A stretch of 9,690 nucleotides of DNA from Pseudomonadota bacterium (GCA_003242425.1 QGUL01000038.1:1-9690), one strand, 5' to 3'. Shown: positions 1-7,863, counted from the first letter of the stretch. Translations and numbers: made by a program. The notes: generated by a model from the letters alone, not told the origin.

Positions 1-486
1 GAATCGATTCGGGCCGCGAGCGGCGAGTACCTCACCTTCACGCTCGGCCCCGAGGAATACGGCATCGACATCCTCAAGGTGCAGGAGATCCGCAGCTACG
101 AAGCCGTCACGCGTATCGCCAACGCGCCGCCGTACATCAAAGGCGTGATGAATCTGCGGGGAACGATCGTGCCGATCGTCGACTTGCGCATCAAGTTCAA
201 TCTCGGCGAGCCGACATACGACCAGTTCACCGTGGTCATCATCCTCAACCTGGGGCGACGCACGGTCGGGGTGGTGGTGGACAGCGTCTCCGACGTCATC
301 GCGCTCACCGGCGAGCAGATCCGGCCGGCGCCCGACTTCGGGGCTGTGGTCGATACCCGTTACGTGACGGGCTTGGGCGCGGTGGGCGAGCGGATGCTGA
401 TCCTGCTCGACATCGAAATGTTGCTGACTAGCGCGGACATGGCGTTGTTCGACGACGCCGCGGCCGAAAAGAACGAGGTCGCTTGA
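1..486 (+). CDS. cheW: CheW chemotaxis coupling protein (5' end outside window)
   Basis: CheW is the cytoplasmic SH3-like adaptor that joins chemoreceptor tips to the kinase CheA. The frame is open from the first base with no stop, and the coding sequence clearly continues upstream. The GTG at 79 lies inside the domain and is not the start. The visible 161 residues cover nearly the whole family length of about 160-170. They begin in the first beta strand ([16 protein letters not shown]), pass through [22 protein letters not shown] and the hallmark [13 protein letters not shown] at about residues 51-63, and continue with [12 protein letters not shown] (89-100) and [11 protein letters not shown] (132-142). 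The Arg in NLRG belongs to the region that in E. coli CheW contacts receptors. The stop TGA at 484-486 is followed 29 bp later by a receptor gene, so co-transcription is likely. The family call is firm; only the true start is unknown. Confidence 0.97.
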   Translation, partial: ESIRAASGEYLTFTLGPEEYGIDILKVQEIRSYEAVTRIANAPPYIKGVMNLRGTIVPIVDLRIKFNLGEPTYDQFTVVIILNLGRRTVGVVVDSVSDVIALTGEQIRPAPDFGAVVDTRYVTGLGAVGERMLILLDIEMLLTSADMALFDDAAAEKNEVA

Positions 487-500
487 CGGGTGCGCGTTTG

Positions 501-507
501 AAAGGGG
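501..507 (+). promoter_or_regulatory. Ribosome binding site of the transmembrane receptor gene
   Basis: AAAGGGG lies 8 nt before the ATG at 516. A competing ATG at 509-511 opens only six codons before a stop, so spacing and frame both favour 516 as the receptor start. Confidence 0.6.
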
Positions 508-515
508 CATGAAGA

Positions 516-2231
516 ATGAAATTCTCTAATCTCAAGATCGGCGCGAAGCTCGGCGTTGCCTTCGGTGTGGTGGTGGCGCTGTTCATCGCCGTCGTCGCAA
601 TAGCATTGCAGAGCAACATCGAGAACGTCGAACGGGCGCAGGCGATCAAGGAACGCAACGTGGTGAAGATGAAGAACGCCACGTCGATCGCCGACAACGC
701 CCAGAGCAACATGCAGATCGTGGCCGAGATGATGATCAGCCAGGACTACGGCCACATCGAGAAACTCGCCGAGCAGATGAACGCCAACCGGGCGGAGAAC
801 GCCAAGCTGCTCAAGGAGCTCGACGGGCTGGTGGAAGAGCCCGAGGAGATGCCGCTGTACGACAAGCTGAAGGCGGACCGCCAGACCTTCATCGAGAAGC
901 GTAACGAAGTCATCGACCTGCTGCGCGCCTCGCGCTTCGAAGAGGCCATGCACGTCTACATGAACGCACTGCTGCCCGTGGTGGAGGCGTACAAGCAGAG
1001 CCTGGACAAGTTCTCGGCCTATCAGGAGCGGCGCATCGACGAGCAGTCCGCCGAAATGCAGGCGGGCAACGCGCGCACCGGAACGCTGATGGTGGGCGGC
1101 GTCATCGTCGCGGCACTGCTTGCCGCCTTCAGCGCGTGGTACGTGACGCGCGCCGTCGTGCGGCCGCTGCGCGACTCGATCGCCGTCGCCGAAGCGGTGG
1201 CCAAGGGCGATCTCACGCAGGACGTCGTCGTGAAGAGCAAGGACGAGACCGGGCAGCTCGAAAGCGCGATGCAGCAGATGGTGCACACGCTGACGCGCAT
1301 CGTCGGCGACATCCGCGAAGCTTCCGACGCGATCGACCGTGCCGCCGCCGAGATTGCCGCGGGCAACCAGGACCTCAGTTCGCGTACCGAGGAGCAGGCC
1401 TCCAGCCTGGAAGAGACGGCCAGCGCGATGGAAGAACTCACCTCCACGGTCAAGCAGAACGCCGAGAACGCCAGACAGGCCAATCAGCTCGCCGCCGGCG
1501 CGTCCGAAGTGGCGACCAAGGGCGGTGCCGTGGTGGCAGAGGTCGTCAACACCATGAACGCCATCACCGAAAGCTCGAAGAAGATCGCCGACATCATCGG
1601 GGTGATCGACGGCATCGCGTTCCAGACGAACATTCTGGCGCTGAACGCGGCGGTGGAGGCGGCGCGTGCGGGCGAGCAGGGACGCGGCTTTGCGGTGGTG
1701 GCTTCGGAGGTGCGCAGCCTGGCGCAGCGCAGCGCCGCGGCCGCCAAGGAGATCAAGGCCCTGATCGAGGATTCGGTCGAGAAGGTGCAGCAGGGCTCCA
1801 AGCAGGTGGACATCGCCGGCCGCACCATGGAGGAAATCGTCACGTCGGTGAAGCGCGTTGCCGACATCATGGCCGAGATCTCCGCCGCTAGCATGGAGCA
1901 GAGCTCGGGCATCGAGCAGGTCAACCAGGCCATCGCGCAAATGGATCAGGTCACCCAGCAGAACGCCGCGCTCGTGGAACAGGCGGCGGCCGCGGCCGAA
2001 TCCATGAAGGCGCAGGCGGCCACGCTCGCCAAAGCAGTGGCCGTATTCAAAGTGGCGCAAGGTTACAGCCGCGCGGACGCGGTGCTGCTGTCCGAGCTCG
2101 AACGGCGCGAGACCGCGCGCGCCGCCAATGTCGAGCGCCTGCCGGTGCGGCCGGCGCCGGCGGCTAACCCGAAACTGCCCGCGCGCAAGGTGGCCGCGGC
2201 GGGCGGCGACGACGAGTGGGAAGAATTCTGA
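516..2231 (+). CDS. Methyl-accepting chemotaxis protein, Tar/Tsr type with C-terminal CheR/CheB tether
   Basis: This is an inner-membrane chemoreceptor of 571 aa that controls CheA through CheW. Domains in order: TM1 at about 11-32; a periplasmic region at 33-187, predicted helical and fitting the four-helix-bundle ligand-binding type; TM2 at about 189-210; HAMP at about 211-263 (VRPLRD); and a cytoplasmic methylation/signalling hairpin with tip [19 protein letters not shown] near 366-384. Aligned without gaps to E. coli Tsr as I recall it (tip F369 = F373), the methylation sites are E293, E300, E307 and Q489, which places it in the 36-heptad class. The last five residues, EWEEF, match the x-W-x-x-F docking peptide (NWETF in Tsr) on a proline/alanine-rich linker (541-562). 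The ligand cannot be told from sequence. It follows cheW by 29 bp. Codons 353-408 are identical at DNA level to the next receptor. Confidence 0.97.
   Translation: MKFSNLKIGAKLGVAFGVVVALFIAVVAIALQSNIENVERAQAIKERNVVKMKNATSIADNAQSNMQIVAEMMISQDYGHIEKLAEQMNANRAENAKLLKELDGLVEEPEEMPLYDKLKADRQTFIEKRNEVIDLLRASRFEEAMHVYMNALLPVVEAYKQSLDKFSAYQERRIDEQSAEMQAGNARTGTLMVGGVIVAALLAAFSAWYVTRAVVRPLRDSIAVAEAVAKGDLTQDVVVKSKDETGQLESAMQQMVHTLTRIVGDIREASDAIDRAAAEIAAGNQDLSSRTEEQASSLEETASAMEELTSTVKQNAENARQANQLAAGASEVATKGGAVVAEVVNTMNAITESSKKIADIIGVIDGIAFQTNILALNAAVEAARAGEQGRGFAVVASEVRSLAQRSAAAAKEIKALIEDSVEKVQQGSKQVDIAGRTMEEIVTSVKRVADIMAEISAASMEQSSGIEQVNQAIAQMDQVTQQNAALVEQAAAAAESMKAQAATLAKAVAVFKVAQGYSRADAVLLSELERRETARAANVERLPVRPAPAANPKLPARKVAAAGGDDEWEEF
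1570..1737 (+). repeat. 168-bp tract identical to 3463-3630 (copy 1)
   Basis: Base-by-base comparison shows complete identity with 3463-3630, in the same codon phase and with a constant offset of 1893 bp. It encodes the receptor hairpin tip. Identity ends abruptly on the left: 27 of the 69 preceding aligned bases differ. It fades on the right, with only about three differences in the next 36 bases and divergence after that. Confidence 0.95.
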
Positions 2232-2402
2232 GCTTCCGAGAGTGGGATTCGTTCAAGGGGAAGTGACAGGGATGTACGGCTTCAATCAGGCAAAAGGCAG
2301 ATATCCGCCCGGACTTTAGTCGCGGGCGATCGCAGGCGGGGCCTGTCCGGGGGGTGCAGGCCCTTGGTCCGACGATGCCCGGTTTGAAAAGAAGAAGACA
2401 CG
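2232..2402. other. 171-bp intergenic region with GC-rich hairpin at 2339-2363
   Basis: This is the longest gap between genes in the operon. GGGCCTG (2339-2345) and CAGGCCC (2357-2363) form a perfect 7-bp stem with an 11-nt loop, TCCGGGGGGTG. The following bases are TTGGTCC, so there is no U-tract and it is not a canonical intrinsic terminator. It could attenuate, stabilise an mRNA end or be chance in GC-rich DNA. A 15-codon ATG frame at 2272-2319 has AAGGGGAAG (2255-2263) eight bases upstream, but nothing marks it as a real gene. I see no sigma-70 or sigma-28 promoter that I would defend. Confidence 0.4.
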
Positions 2403-3983
2403 ATGAGAAAAAATTACCCGGTCACCGACAAGGAAGTGGTATTGCGGGACGATCACATGATCGTTTCGCGCACCGATCTCAAAGGCGTAATCGATTACGT
2501 CAATCCCGACTTCATCGAAGTCAGCGGTTTTACCTCAGGAGAGCTCCTCGGCAAGCCGCACAACATCGTGCGGCACCCCGACATGCCGCCAGCCGCGTTC
2601 GCCGACTTCTGGCGCACGCTCAAGTCCGGGCGTCCCTGGCGCGGCCTGGTGAAGAACCGCTGCAAGAACGGCGACTACTACTGGGTGGACGCCAATGCCG
2701 CACCGCTGTGGAAAGACGGCAAGGTGGTCGGCTACATGTCCCTGCGCCGACGCGCGTCGCGGGCCGACATCGATGCCGCGGACAGGCTCTACCGCGCGAT
2801 CAATAAGGGACAGGCGCGGCACGTCGTGATCCTCTACGGCCGGGCGGTTTCGACCCTGCCGTGGGCGAGGCTGGCGCGTGCGATCCAGGATTGCGCCCTG
2901 CGCCACAAGCTGCTCCTCCTGCTTTTGCCGGCGCTGATCGGAATGCCGCTCGCGCTGTTCGGCATCGCCGGTCCGCAGCAGGCGATTTCCCTGCTGCTCG
3001 GCTATGTCGTACTGCAGGCGTTCGCGGCGGCGTGGTTCTACCGCGGCTTGTGCGCGCCTTTGCGCGCAGCGACCGCCGCGGTACGCGGCATGGCCGAAGG
3101 CAACTTCAACGTCCCGATCGACGTCGGCCGCGACGACGAGCTCGGCCGTCTGCTGCAACTGCTCAACACCATGCAAACCAAGCTCGGCTTCCTGGTTGCC
3201 GAAGTGAGCCGCGCTTCCGAAGCCACCCGTCGGGCCAGTGTGGACATCGCCGCCGGCAGCCGGGAATTCAAGAGCAGAACGCAGGAGCAGGCCTCGCAGC
3301 TGCAGGAAACGGCCGGCAGCATGGAGGAATTGAGCGCGGCAGTGAAGCGCAACGCCGACGGCGCCACGCAGGCCAATCAACTCGCGGCCGGCGCCTTCGA
3401 CGTGGCGCAGAAGGGCGGCGTGGCGGTGGCGGGCATGGTGCAATCCATGGAGAGGATCGCGCAAAGCTCGAAGAAGATCGCCGACATCATCGGGGTGATC
3501 GACGGCATCGCGTTCCAGACGAACATTCTGGCGCTGAACGCGGCGGTGGAGGCGGCGCGTGCGGGCGAGCAGGGACGCGGCTTTGCGGTGGTGGCTTCGG
3601 AGGTGCGCAGCCTGGCGCAGCGCAGCGCCGGGGCCGCCAGGGAGATCAAAGCCCTGATCGAGGATTCCGTGAACCGCATCGGGCAGGGCGAGAAGGAGAT
3701 GCAGGCCGTCGGCCGCACCATGACGGACATCATCGACTCGATCCGGCAGGTGGCGGAGCTCATGACGGAGATCGCCGCCGCGAGCCGTGAACAGAGCATC
3801 GGCATCGATCGGGTGAACCAGACCATCGCCAGGATCGACGAAGTGATTCAGCAAAACGTCGTGCTGGTGGAGCAAGCCGCGGCGGCAGCCGATTCCATGC
3901 GCGAGCAGGCCGAGGCGCTCTCCCAGGCGGTGGCGCAGATGGCCGATTCGTACGGGAGCCGGTCCGAGACCGAACCGGCTTGA
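2403..3983 (+). CDS. aer: Aer-type PAS chemoreceptor (redox/energy taxis)
   Basis: This membrane-anchored receptor of 526 aa probably senses redox state through FAD in a cytoplasmic PAS domain. Residues 1-115 align without gaps to E. coli Aer as I recall it, including [11 protein letters not shown] at 52-62. Residues implicated in Aer FAD binding (R57, H58, D60, W79) are all present, as is KNGDYYWV at 88-95. Two hydrophobic stretches, about 168-188 and 192-212, form a hairpin with no periplasmic domain, as in Aer. A HAMP-like segment follows (about 213-265), then the signalling hairpin with tip [19 protein letters not shown] at 368-386. Unlike E. coli Aer it keeps Glu at the methylation positions (E295, E302, E309), with Gln at Q491. 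It ends SETEPA, so it has no CheR/CheB tether. The start is ATG with a weak purine-rich GAAGAAG upstream; the PAS alignment fixes it. Confidence 0.93.
   Translation: MRKNYPVTDKEVVLRDDHMIVSRTDLKGVIDYVNPDFIEVSGFTSGELLGKPHNIVRHPDMPPAAFADFWRTLKSGRPWRGLVKNRCKNGDYYWVDANAAPLWKDGKVVGYMSLRRRASRADIDAADRLYRAINKGQARHVVILYGRAVSTLPWARLARAIQDCALRHKLLLLLLPALIGMPLALFGIAGPQQAISLLLGYVVLQAFAAAWFYRGLCAPLRAATAAVRGMAEGNFNVPIDVGRDDELGRLLQLLNTMQTKLGFLVAEVSRASEATRRASVDIAAGSREFKSRTQEQASQLQETAGSMEELSAAVKRNADGATQANQLAAGAFDVAQKGGVAVAGMVQSMERIAQSSKKIADIIGVIDGIAFQTNILALNAAVEAARAGEQGRGFAVVASEVRSLAQRSAGAAREIKALIEDSVNRIGQGEKEMQAVGRTMTDIIDSIRQVAELMTEIAAASREQSIGIDRVNQTIARIDEVIQQNVVLVEQAAAAADSMREQAEALSQAVAQMADSYGSRSETEPA
3463..3630 (+). 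repeat. 168-bp tract identical to 1570-1737 (copy 2)
   Basis: This is the second copy of the perfectly identical tip-encoding segment, inside the Aer-type receptor. It encodes residues from S355 to about A409 with the same codon choice at every position as copy 1. The sequence just before it differs at 27 of 69 aligned bases. Confidence 0.95.
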
Positions 3984-4020
3984 GCTACCATCGGGAACGG
4001 ATCGTCATACGAAGCGGAGC

Positions 4021-4899
4021 GTGAGCACTGCACTTTCCCCGAACGGCACGGCGGCGCAACAGCCGACCGACCGCGAATTCAGCTTTACCCAGGCGGATTT
4101 CGAGCGGGTGTGCCGGCTCATTTACGCGCGCGCCGGCATCCGCCTCAACGCCAGCAAGGAGAACATGGTCTACAGCCGGCTCGCGCGCCGGCTGCGCGCA
4201 TTGGGCCAGTCCAGCTTTTCCGCCTATCTCGACGGCCTTGAACGCAATCCCGCGTCGCCGGAATGGCAGGAATTCGTCAATGCGCTCACCACGAACCTGA
4301 CCGCTTTCTTCCGGGAGGCGCACCATTTCCCCATCCTCGCCGATCTGCTGCGCACGAGGCGGAACGAACCGGAGATCACCATCTGGTGCTGCGCCGCCTC
4401 GACCGGCGAGGAGCCGTACTCGATCGCCATGACGGCCCTCGACACGCTGCCCACCGCGGCCTCGCGTGTGCGCGTTCTGGCCACCGACATTGACACGCGC
4501 GTGCTTGAAGTCGCGCGCGCCGGCGTGTACGACGCCGAGCGGGTGGCGCAGCTCGATCCCGGTCTCAGGCAGCGGCATTTTCTGCGCGGCCGCGGCGCCT
4601 ATGAAGGCAAGGTGCGGGTCAAGCCCGAGCTGCAGGCCATGGTCACCTTCAGGCGCGTGAACCTGCTCGACGAAAGATGGGACGTGCGCGGCGGTTTCGA
4701 CGCGATCTTCTGCCGCAACGTGATGATCTACTTCGACAAGCCGACGCAGTTGCGCGTGCTGGGGAAATTCCTGCCGTTGCTGAAACCCGGCGGCCTGCTG
4801 TTCGTCGGGCATTCCGAAAGCCTGCATCACGCGCGCGATCTGTTCGTGCCGCGCGGCAAGACGGTCTATGCCAGAGCCATCGATGAGCGGCGCATTTGA
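4021..4899 (+). CDS. cheR: CheR chemoreceptor glutamate methyltransferase
   Basis: CheR transfers methyl groups from S-adenosylmethionine to receptor glutamates during adaptation. It is 292 aa (E. coli about 286) and resembles E. coli CheR along its length. The N-terminal helical domain (about 20-85) includes KENMVYSRLARRLRALG. The catalytic domain has TNLTAFFREAHHFP (91-104), the SAM-binding CAASTGEEPYS (124-134), ATDIDT (154-159), FCRNVMIYFD (230-239) and GHSES (263-267). The loop RGRGAYEG (189-196) lies in the beta subdomain that in Salmonella CheR binds the receptor tether. It resembles RGTGPHEG there, so this CheR looks tether-dependent, matching EWEEF on the first receptor. The start is GTG at 4021, 37 bp after the Aer-type gene. 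No in-frame ATG/GTG/TTG lies upstream before the previous gene's stop, and GGAG ends only 1 nt before the start, which is unusually tight. Confidence 0.97.
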   Translation: MSTALSPNGTAAQQPTDREFSFTQADFERVCRLIYARAGIRLNASKENMVYSRLARRLRALGQSSFSAYLDGLERNPASPEWQEFVNALTTNLTAFFREAHHFPILADLLRTRRNEPEITIWCCAASTGEEPYSIAMTALDTLPTAASRVRVLATDIDTRVLEVARAGVYDAERVAQLDPGLRQRHFLRGRGAYEGKVRVKPELQAMVTFRRVNLLDERWDVRGGFDAIFCRNVMIYFDKPTQLRVLGKFLPLLKPGGLLFVGHSESLHHARDLFVPRGKTVYARAIDERRI

Positions 4900-5545
4900 A
4901 CATCCGGCCGGTCCGGCGGCGGAAGGGCCGGTGCCGAACGTTTACTTCGACGCGCGCTTCGGCGTATATGCGGCGAAGATCCTACCCGGGGAGTACTACG
5001 TCTCCTCCCGGGACATGGTGCTCGTGACGGTGCTGGGTTCGTGCGTCGCGGCCTGCGTGCGCGATACGGCGACCGGCATAGGCGGCATGAACCACTTCAT
5101 GCTGCCGCAAAGCGGCGAGGATGCGAAAAACCTTTGCACTTCCTCGGCGCGCTACGGCATCTACGCGATGGAGCTGCTCATCAACGAGCTGCTCAAGCGC
5201 GGCGCCCGCCGCGACAGGCTGGAGGTCAAGGTGTTCGGCGGCGGCAACGTTCTGCCGGGCATGACGCAGGCCCGCGTCGGCGAGCGCAATGCCGAATTCG
5301 TGCTGGACTACGTGGAACGCGAGCGGCTGAATCTCGCCGCCGCCGATCTGTTGGACGACTACGCGCGCAAGATCTACTTTTTCCCGCGTACGGGCAAGGT
5401 ACTGGTGAAGAAACTGCGGTCGCTGCCCAACGACACGGTATTGAAACGCGAATACGACTATCGGCAGCGGCTGCAACGGACCCGGCTCGCCGGCAGCGTG
5501 GAACTGTTCGAGGAAAGACCATGCAACCCATCAAAGTGCTGGTGA
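4883..5545 (+). CDS. cheD: CheD chemoreceptor glutamine deamidase
   Basis: CheD hydrolyses specific receptor glutamines to glutamate and so tunes receptor output. It is 220 aa from ATG 4883. Residues 32-46 ([15 protein letters not shown]) lead into [12 protein letters not shown], whose C54 is the expected nucleophile. GGMNHFMLP follows, with catalytic H71, then [19 protein letters not shown] (90-108), [12 protein letters not shown] (116-127) and [17 protein letters not shown] (163-179), all typical of proteobacterial CheD. An alternative in-frame ATG at 4868 would add five residues. I prefer 4883 because it overlaps cheR less (17 bp) and has a marginal GAG six bases upstream. The 3' end overlaps cheB by 25 bp, so the tail CNPSKCW is read from the first codons of cheB in another frame. 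This nesting suggests translational coupling of cheR, cheD and cheB. Confidence 0.95.
   Translation: MSGAFEHPAGPAAEGPVPNVYFDARFGVYAAKILPGEYYVSSRDMVLVTVLGSCVAACVRDTATGIGGMNHFMLPQSGEDAKNLCTSSARYGIYAMELLINELLKRGARRDRLEVKVFGGGNVLPGMTQARVGERNAEFVLDYVERERLNLAAADLLDDYARKIYFFPRTGKVLVKKLRSLPNDTVLKREYDYRQRLQRTRLAGSVELFEERPCNPSKCW
5510..5515 (+). promoter_or_regulatory. Ribosome binding site of cheB, inside cheD
   Basis: GAGGAA lies 5 nt before the cheB ATG at 5521, inside the 3' end of cheD. It fixes this ATG as the start, although the frame stays open upstream. Confidence 0.65.
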
Positions 5546-6585
5546 TCGACGATTCGGCCCTCATCCGCCGGCTGATGACCGAGATCATCAACGCACAGCC
5601 CGACATGAAGGTCGTCGCCACGGCGGCCGATCCCTACGCGGCGCGGGAGCTGATCAAGACGCACAACCCGGACGTCCTGACCCTCGATGTGGAAATGCCC
5701 AAAATGGACGGGCTGGACTTCCTCGAGAAGCTGATGCGCCTGAGGCCCATGCCGGTCGTCATGGTCTCGACGCTGACCGAACGCGGCTCCGACGTCACCA
5801 TGCGTGCGCTCGAGCTGGGCGCGGTGGACTTCATCGCCAAGCCGAAACTGGAGATCGCCAAAGGCATGACGGAAGCGGCCGAGGCCCTGGTCGAGCGCAT
5901 CCGCACCGCCGCCAAGGCGCGCATCCGCACATCGGCTTCGCCCGCGGCGTCCACATCGCCACCGGCGGCGGTCCGCAACCGGCGCGTCTCGACCGAGAAA
6001 CTCATCATCGTCGGCGCCTCCACCGGCGGGACAGAGGCCCTGCGCGAGTTCCTCACCCAGTTGCCGCCCGATTCGCCGGCGGTGCTGATCACCCAGCACA
6101 TGCCGGCGGGTTTCACCGCGGCGTTCGCGCGCCGGCTGAACGGCCTGTGCCGCATCACGGTGAAGGAGGCCGAACACAACGAACGCATCCTGCCCGGGCA
6201 TGCCTACATCGCGCCGGGTTCGCACCATCTGCTGGTACGCCGCAGCGGCGCGAACTACGTCACGGCCTTGTCCGATGCGCCGCCGGTCAATCGTCACAAG
6301 CCTTCTGTGGAGATGCTGTTCCGTTCCGCGGCGCAGGAGGTCGGTCCCAACGCGGTCGGCATCATCATGACGGGCATGGGCAAGGACGGCGCGCAGGCCA
6401 TGCTGGAGATGAAGGAGGCCGGCGCCTACAACATCGCGCAGGACGAAGCGACCTGCGTCGTATACGGCATGCCGCGCGAAGCGGTGGCCCTCGGCGCGGT
6501 CCACGAAGTAGTGCCGCTGCACCAGATCGCCGAACGGGTGTTCGCCCATCTCGGCGCGAGCAGCAAGCAGGGCATCCGGGTATAA
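5521..6585 (+). CDS. cheB: CheB receptor methylesterase/glutamine deamidase with receiver domain
   Basis: CheB removes methyl groups from receptor glutamates and deamidates glutamines when phosphorylated by CheA, giving negative feedback. It is 354 aa. The receiver domain (1-125) has the acid pair D10/D11, phosphoacceptor D56 in [13 protein letters not shown]83/T84 and K107 in FIAKPK. A linker rich in Ala, Ser and Pro (about 133-157) leads to the esterase domain, whose catalytic triad is S167 (GASTGG), H193 (QHMPAGFT) and D289 (TGMGKDG). These correspond to S164, H190 and D286 of Salmonella CheB. Everything needed for activity is present. The start is supported by GAGGAA 5 nt upstream and by [13 protein letters not shown] matching a receiver N-terminus. 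The EAL-HDOD gene follows 24 bp after the stop. Confidence 0.98.
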   Translation: MQPIKVLVIDDSALIRRLMTEIINAQPDMKVVATAADPYAARELIKTHNPDVLTLDVEMPKMDGLDFLEKLMRLRPMPVVMVSTLTERGSDVTMRALELGAVDFIAKPKLEIAKGMTEAAEALVERIRTAAKARIRTSASPAASTSPPAAVRNRRVSTEKLIIVGASTGGTEALREFLTQLPPDSPAVLITQHMPAGFTAAFARRLNGLCRITVKEAEHNERILPGHAYIAPGSHHLLVRRSGANYVTALSDAPPVNRHKPSVEMLFRSAAQEVGPNAVGIIMTGMGKDGAQAMLEMKEAGAYNIAQDEATCVVYGMPREAVALGAVHEVVPLHQIAERVFAHLGASSKQGIRV

Positions 6586-6598
6586 GGAGCAGCCGATT

Positions 6599-6605
6599 GG
6601 AGGAG
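6599..6605 (+). promoter_or_regulatory. Strong ribosome binding site of the EAL-HDOD gene
   Basis: GGAGGAG sits 4 nt before the ATG at 6610. A second Shine-Dalgarno-like AAGGAG overlaps the cheB stop (6584-6589) but serves no start in the EAL-HDOD frame. Confidence 0.65.
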
Positions 6606-6609
6606 CGGG

Positions 6610-7863
6610 ATGGAGGAGGATGTCACGATCGAGAACGTCTATCTGGCGCGGCAGCCGATCGTCGATCGCGACGGTGAGTTGCACGGCTTTGAACTGCTGT
6701 TCCGCAACGATGCCACGCACACGAACGCGATCAGCGACGGGTTGCATGCGACCGGCGTGGTGGTCGGCAACGTTCTCAACGAACTGGGCCTGCAGCAGGT
6801 GCTCGGCCGGCTGCGAGGTTTCCTCAACGTCACCGGCGATTTCCTGCACAGCGAATGGCTGGATCTGCTTTCGCCGGAGCGCATCGTGCTCGAGATCCTA
6901 GAGTCCACGCCGGTGGACGCGGCGCTGGTCGAGCGCTGCCGGACGCTAAGCGAACGCGGCTTCGAGATCGCGATCGACGACTATTCCGGCGACTACGGAC
7001 GCATCGAACCGTTGCTGCCGTTCATCAGCATGGTGAAAGTCGATCTGGGTCTCGTGCCGCTCGACCGGGTCGAGGCGATATGCGAGCCCTTGCGCGGCCG
7101 GCCGATCGTCTTCGTCGCCGAGAAGGTCGAAACGCAGGCGCAGTTCCAGCGCTGCCGCGAACTGGGCATGCACCTCTTCCAGGGCTACCACTTCGCGCGC
7201 CCCGAGCTGTTGAGCGCCAAGCGCTCCATGCGCGCGCGCAGCAGCATGCTGCGGTTGCTCACGCTGATCTACAACGATGCCGAGCTGCCGGCGATCGAGG
7301 AGGAATTCAAGCGCCATCCGCAACTGGGGTACAACCTGCTGCGGCTCGTGAACTCGGCCGCGGCCGGCCTGTCGACCAAGATCACCTCGATCAAGCACGG
7401 CCTGATCCTGCTCGGTCGCCGGCAACTGCAGGTGTGGTTGCAGCTCCTGTTGTACACCGGCGAACGCACCGACCGCTTCGTGGCGTCGCCGCTGCTGCAG
7501 ACGGCGGCGATGCGCGGCAAGCTGATGGAGAGCATCGCCTGGCACGAGGATCCGGCCGGCGAGCAGTACCGCGACTACGCGTTCATGACCGGCATGCTTT
7601 CGCTGGTGGACGTGCTGCTCGGTTTTCCGCGCGCGCATATCATCGAACAGCTCAATGTGGCGGACGAAGTGCGCGACGCGCTGCTCTACGGCAGCGGCCG
7701 CGTGGGCCGGTTGTTGAAACTGATCGAAACGCTGGAAAGCGACCGCCGCCACGAAGTGGACGCGCAGCTCGAGGCCTTCCGGCTTTCCAAGTCCGAGCTG
7801 CTGCGGCTCGAATGGGCGGCGATGCGTTGGGCCAACCACCTGCTCGAACCGATGGAGATTTAG
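6610..7863 (+). CDS. EAL-HDOD signalling protein (YuxH/CdgJ-like)
   Basis: This is a soluble 417-aa protein joining a c-di-GMP phosphodiesterase-type EAL domain (about 8-205) to an HDOD domain (about 205-395), an HD-related fold usually lacking catalytic residues. The EAL metal and catalytic positions appear present: E28 in GFELLFR, N73 in FLNVTGDF, E95 in LEILES, D123/D124, K143 in MVKVD, E171/E174 in AEKVET and Q191 in FQGYHF. However, loop 6, normally DDFGTGYSS, reads DDYSGDYGR, so activity is uncertain. The HDOD part shows LLRLVNSAAAG (243-253) and ITSIKHGLILLGRRQLQVW (258-276). Proteins of this architecture affect motility; as I recall, Vibrio cholerae CdgJ is an example. Its place 24 bp after cheB with a strong ribosome binding site argues for co-expression with chemotaxis genes. 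No signal peptide or TM segment is seen. Confidence 0.92.
   Translation: MEEDVTIENVYLARQPIVDRDGELHGFELLFRNDATHTNAISDGLHATGVVVGNVLNELGLQQVLGRLRGFLNVTGDFLHSEWLDLLSPERIVLEILESTPVDAALVERCRTLSERGFEIAIDDYSGDYGRIEPLLPFISMVKVDLGLVPLDRVEAICEPLRGRPIVFVAEKVETQAQFQRCRELGMHLFQGYHFARPELLSAKRSMRARSSMLRLLTLIYNDAELPAIEEEFKRHPQLGYNLLRLVNSAAAGLSTKITSIKHGLILLGRRQLQVWLQLLLYTGERTDRFVASPLLQTAAMRGKLMESIAWHEDPAGEQYRDYAFMTGMLSLVDVLLGFPRAHIIEQLNVADEVRDALLYGSGRVGRLLKLIETLESDRRHEVDAQLEAFRLSKSELLRLEWAAMRWANHLLEPMEI

Noticed and set aside
360..2060. Very long minus-strand open frame opposite the first receptor
   Set aside because: Its translation is low-complexity, His/Arg/Leu/Gly-rich sequence, as expected from the complement of a GC-rich, strongly biased coding frame; the plus-strand receptor accounts for the region fully. 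The same holds for the minus frame at 2535-3875.
2272..2319. 15-codon peptide gene after the first receptor
   Set aside because: It has a plausible ribosome binding site and start, but no length, composition or homology signal; kept as part of the intergenic finding, not called a gene.
2339..2363. Intrinsic terminator between the receptors
   Set aside because: The 7-bp GC stem is real but is followed by TTGGTCC rather than a T-run, so I list it only as a hairpin.
4985..5011. Two CCCGGG palindromes flanking a possible hairpin inside cheD
   Set aside because: The sequence encodes the conserved [10 protein letters not shown] segment; the stem needs a bulge or shift and is expected by chance in GC-rich coding DNA.
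5041..5520. Upstream extension of the cheB frame to 5041
   Set aside because: The extra 160 residues are Arg-rich out-of-frame cheD. The receiver domain starts at [11 protein letters not shown], with a good ribosome binding site just before ATG 5521.
5458..6849. 463-codon minus-strand open frame across cheB
   Set aside because: Mirror image of GC-rich cheB codons. It has no recognisable domain and crosses the cheB/EAL-HDOD boundary, and both of those are clear plus-strand genes.
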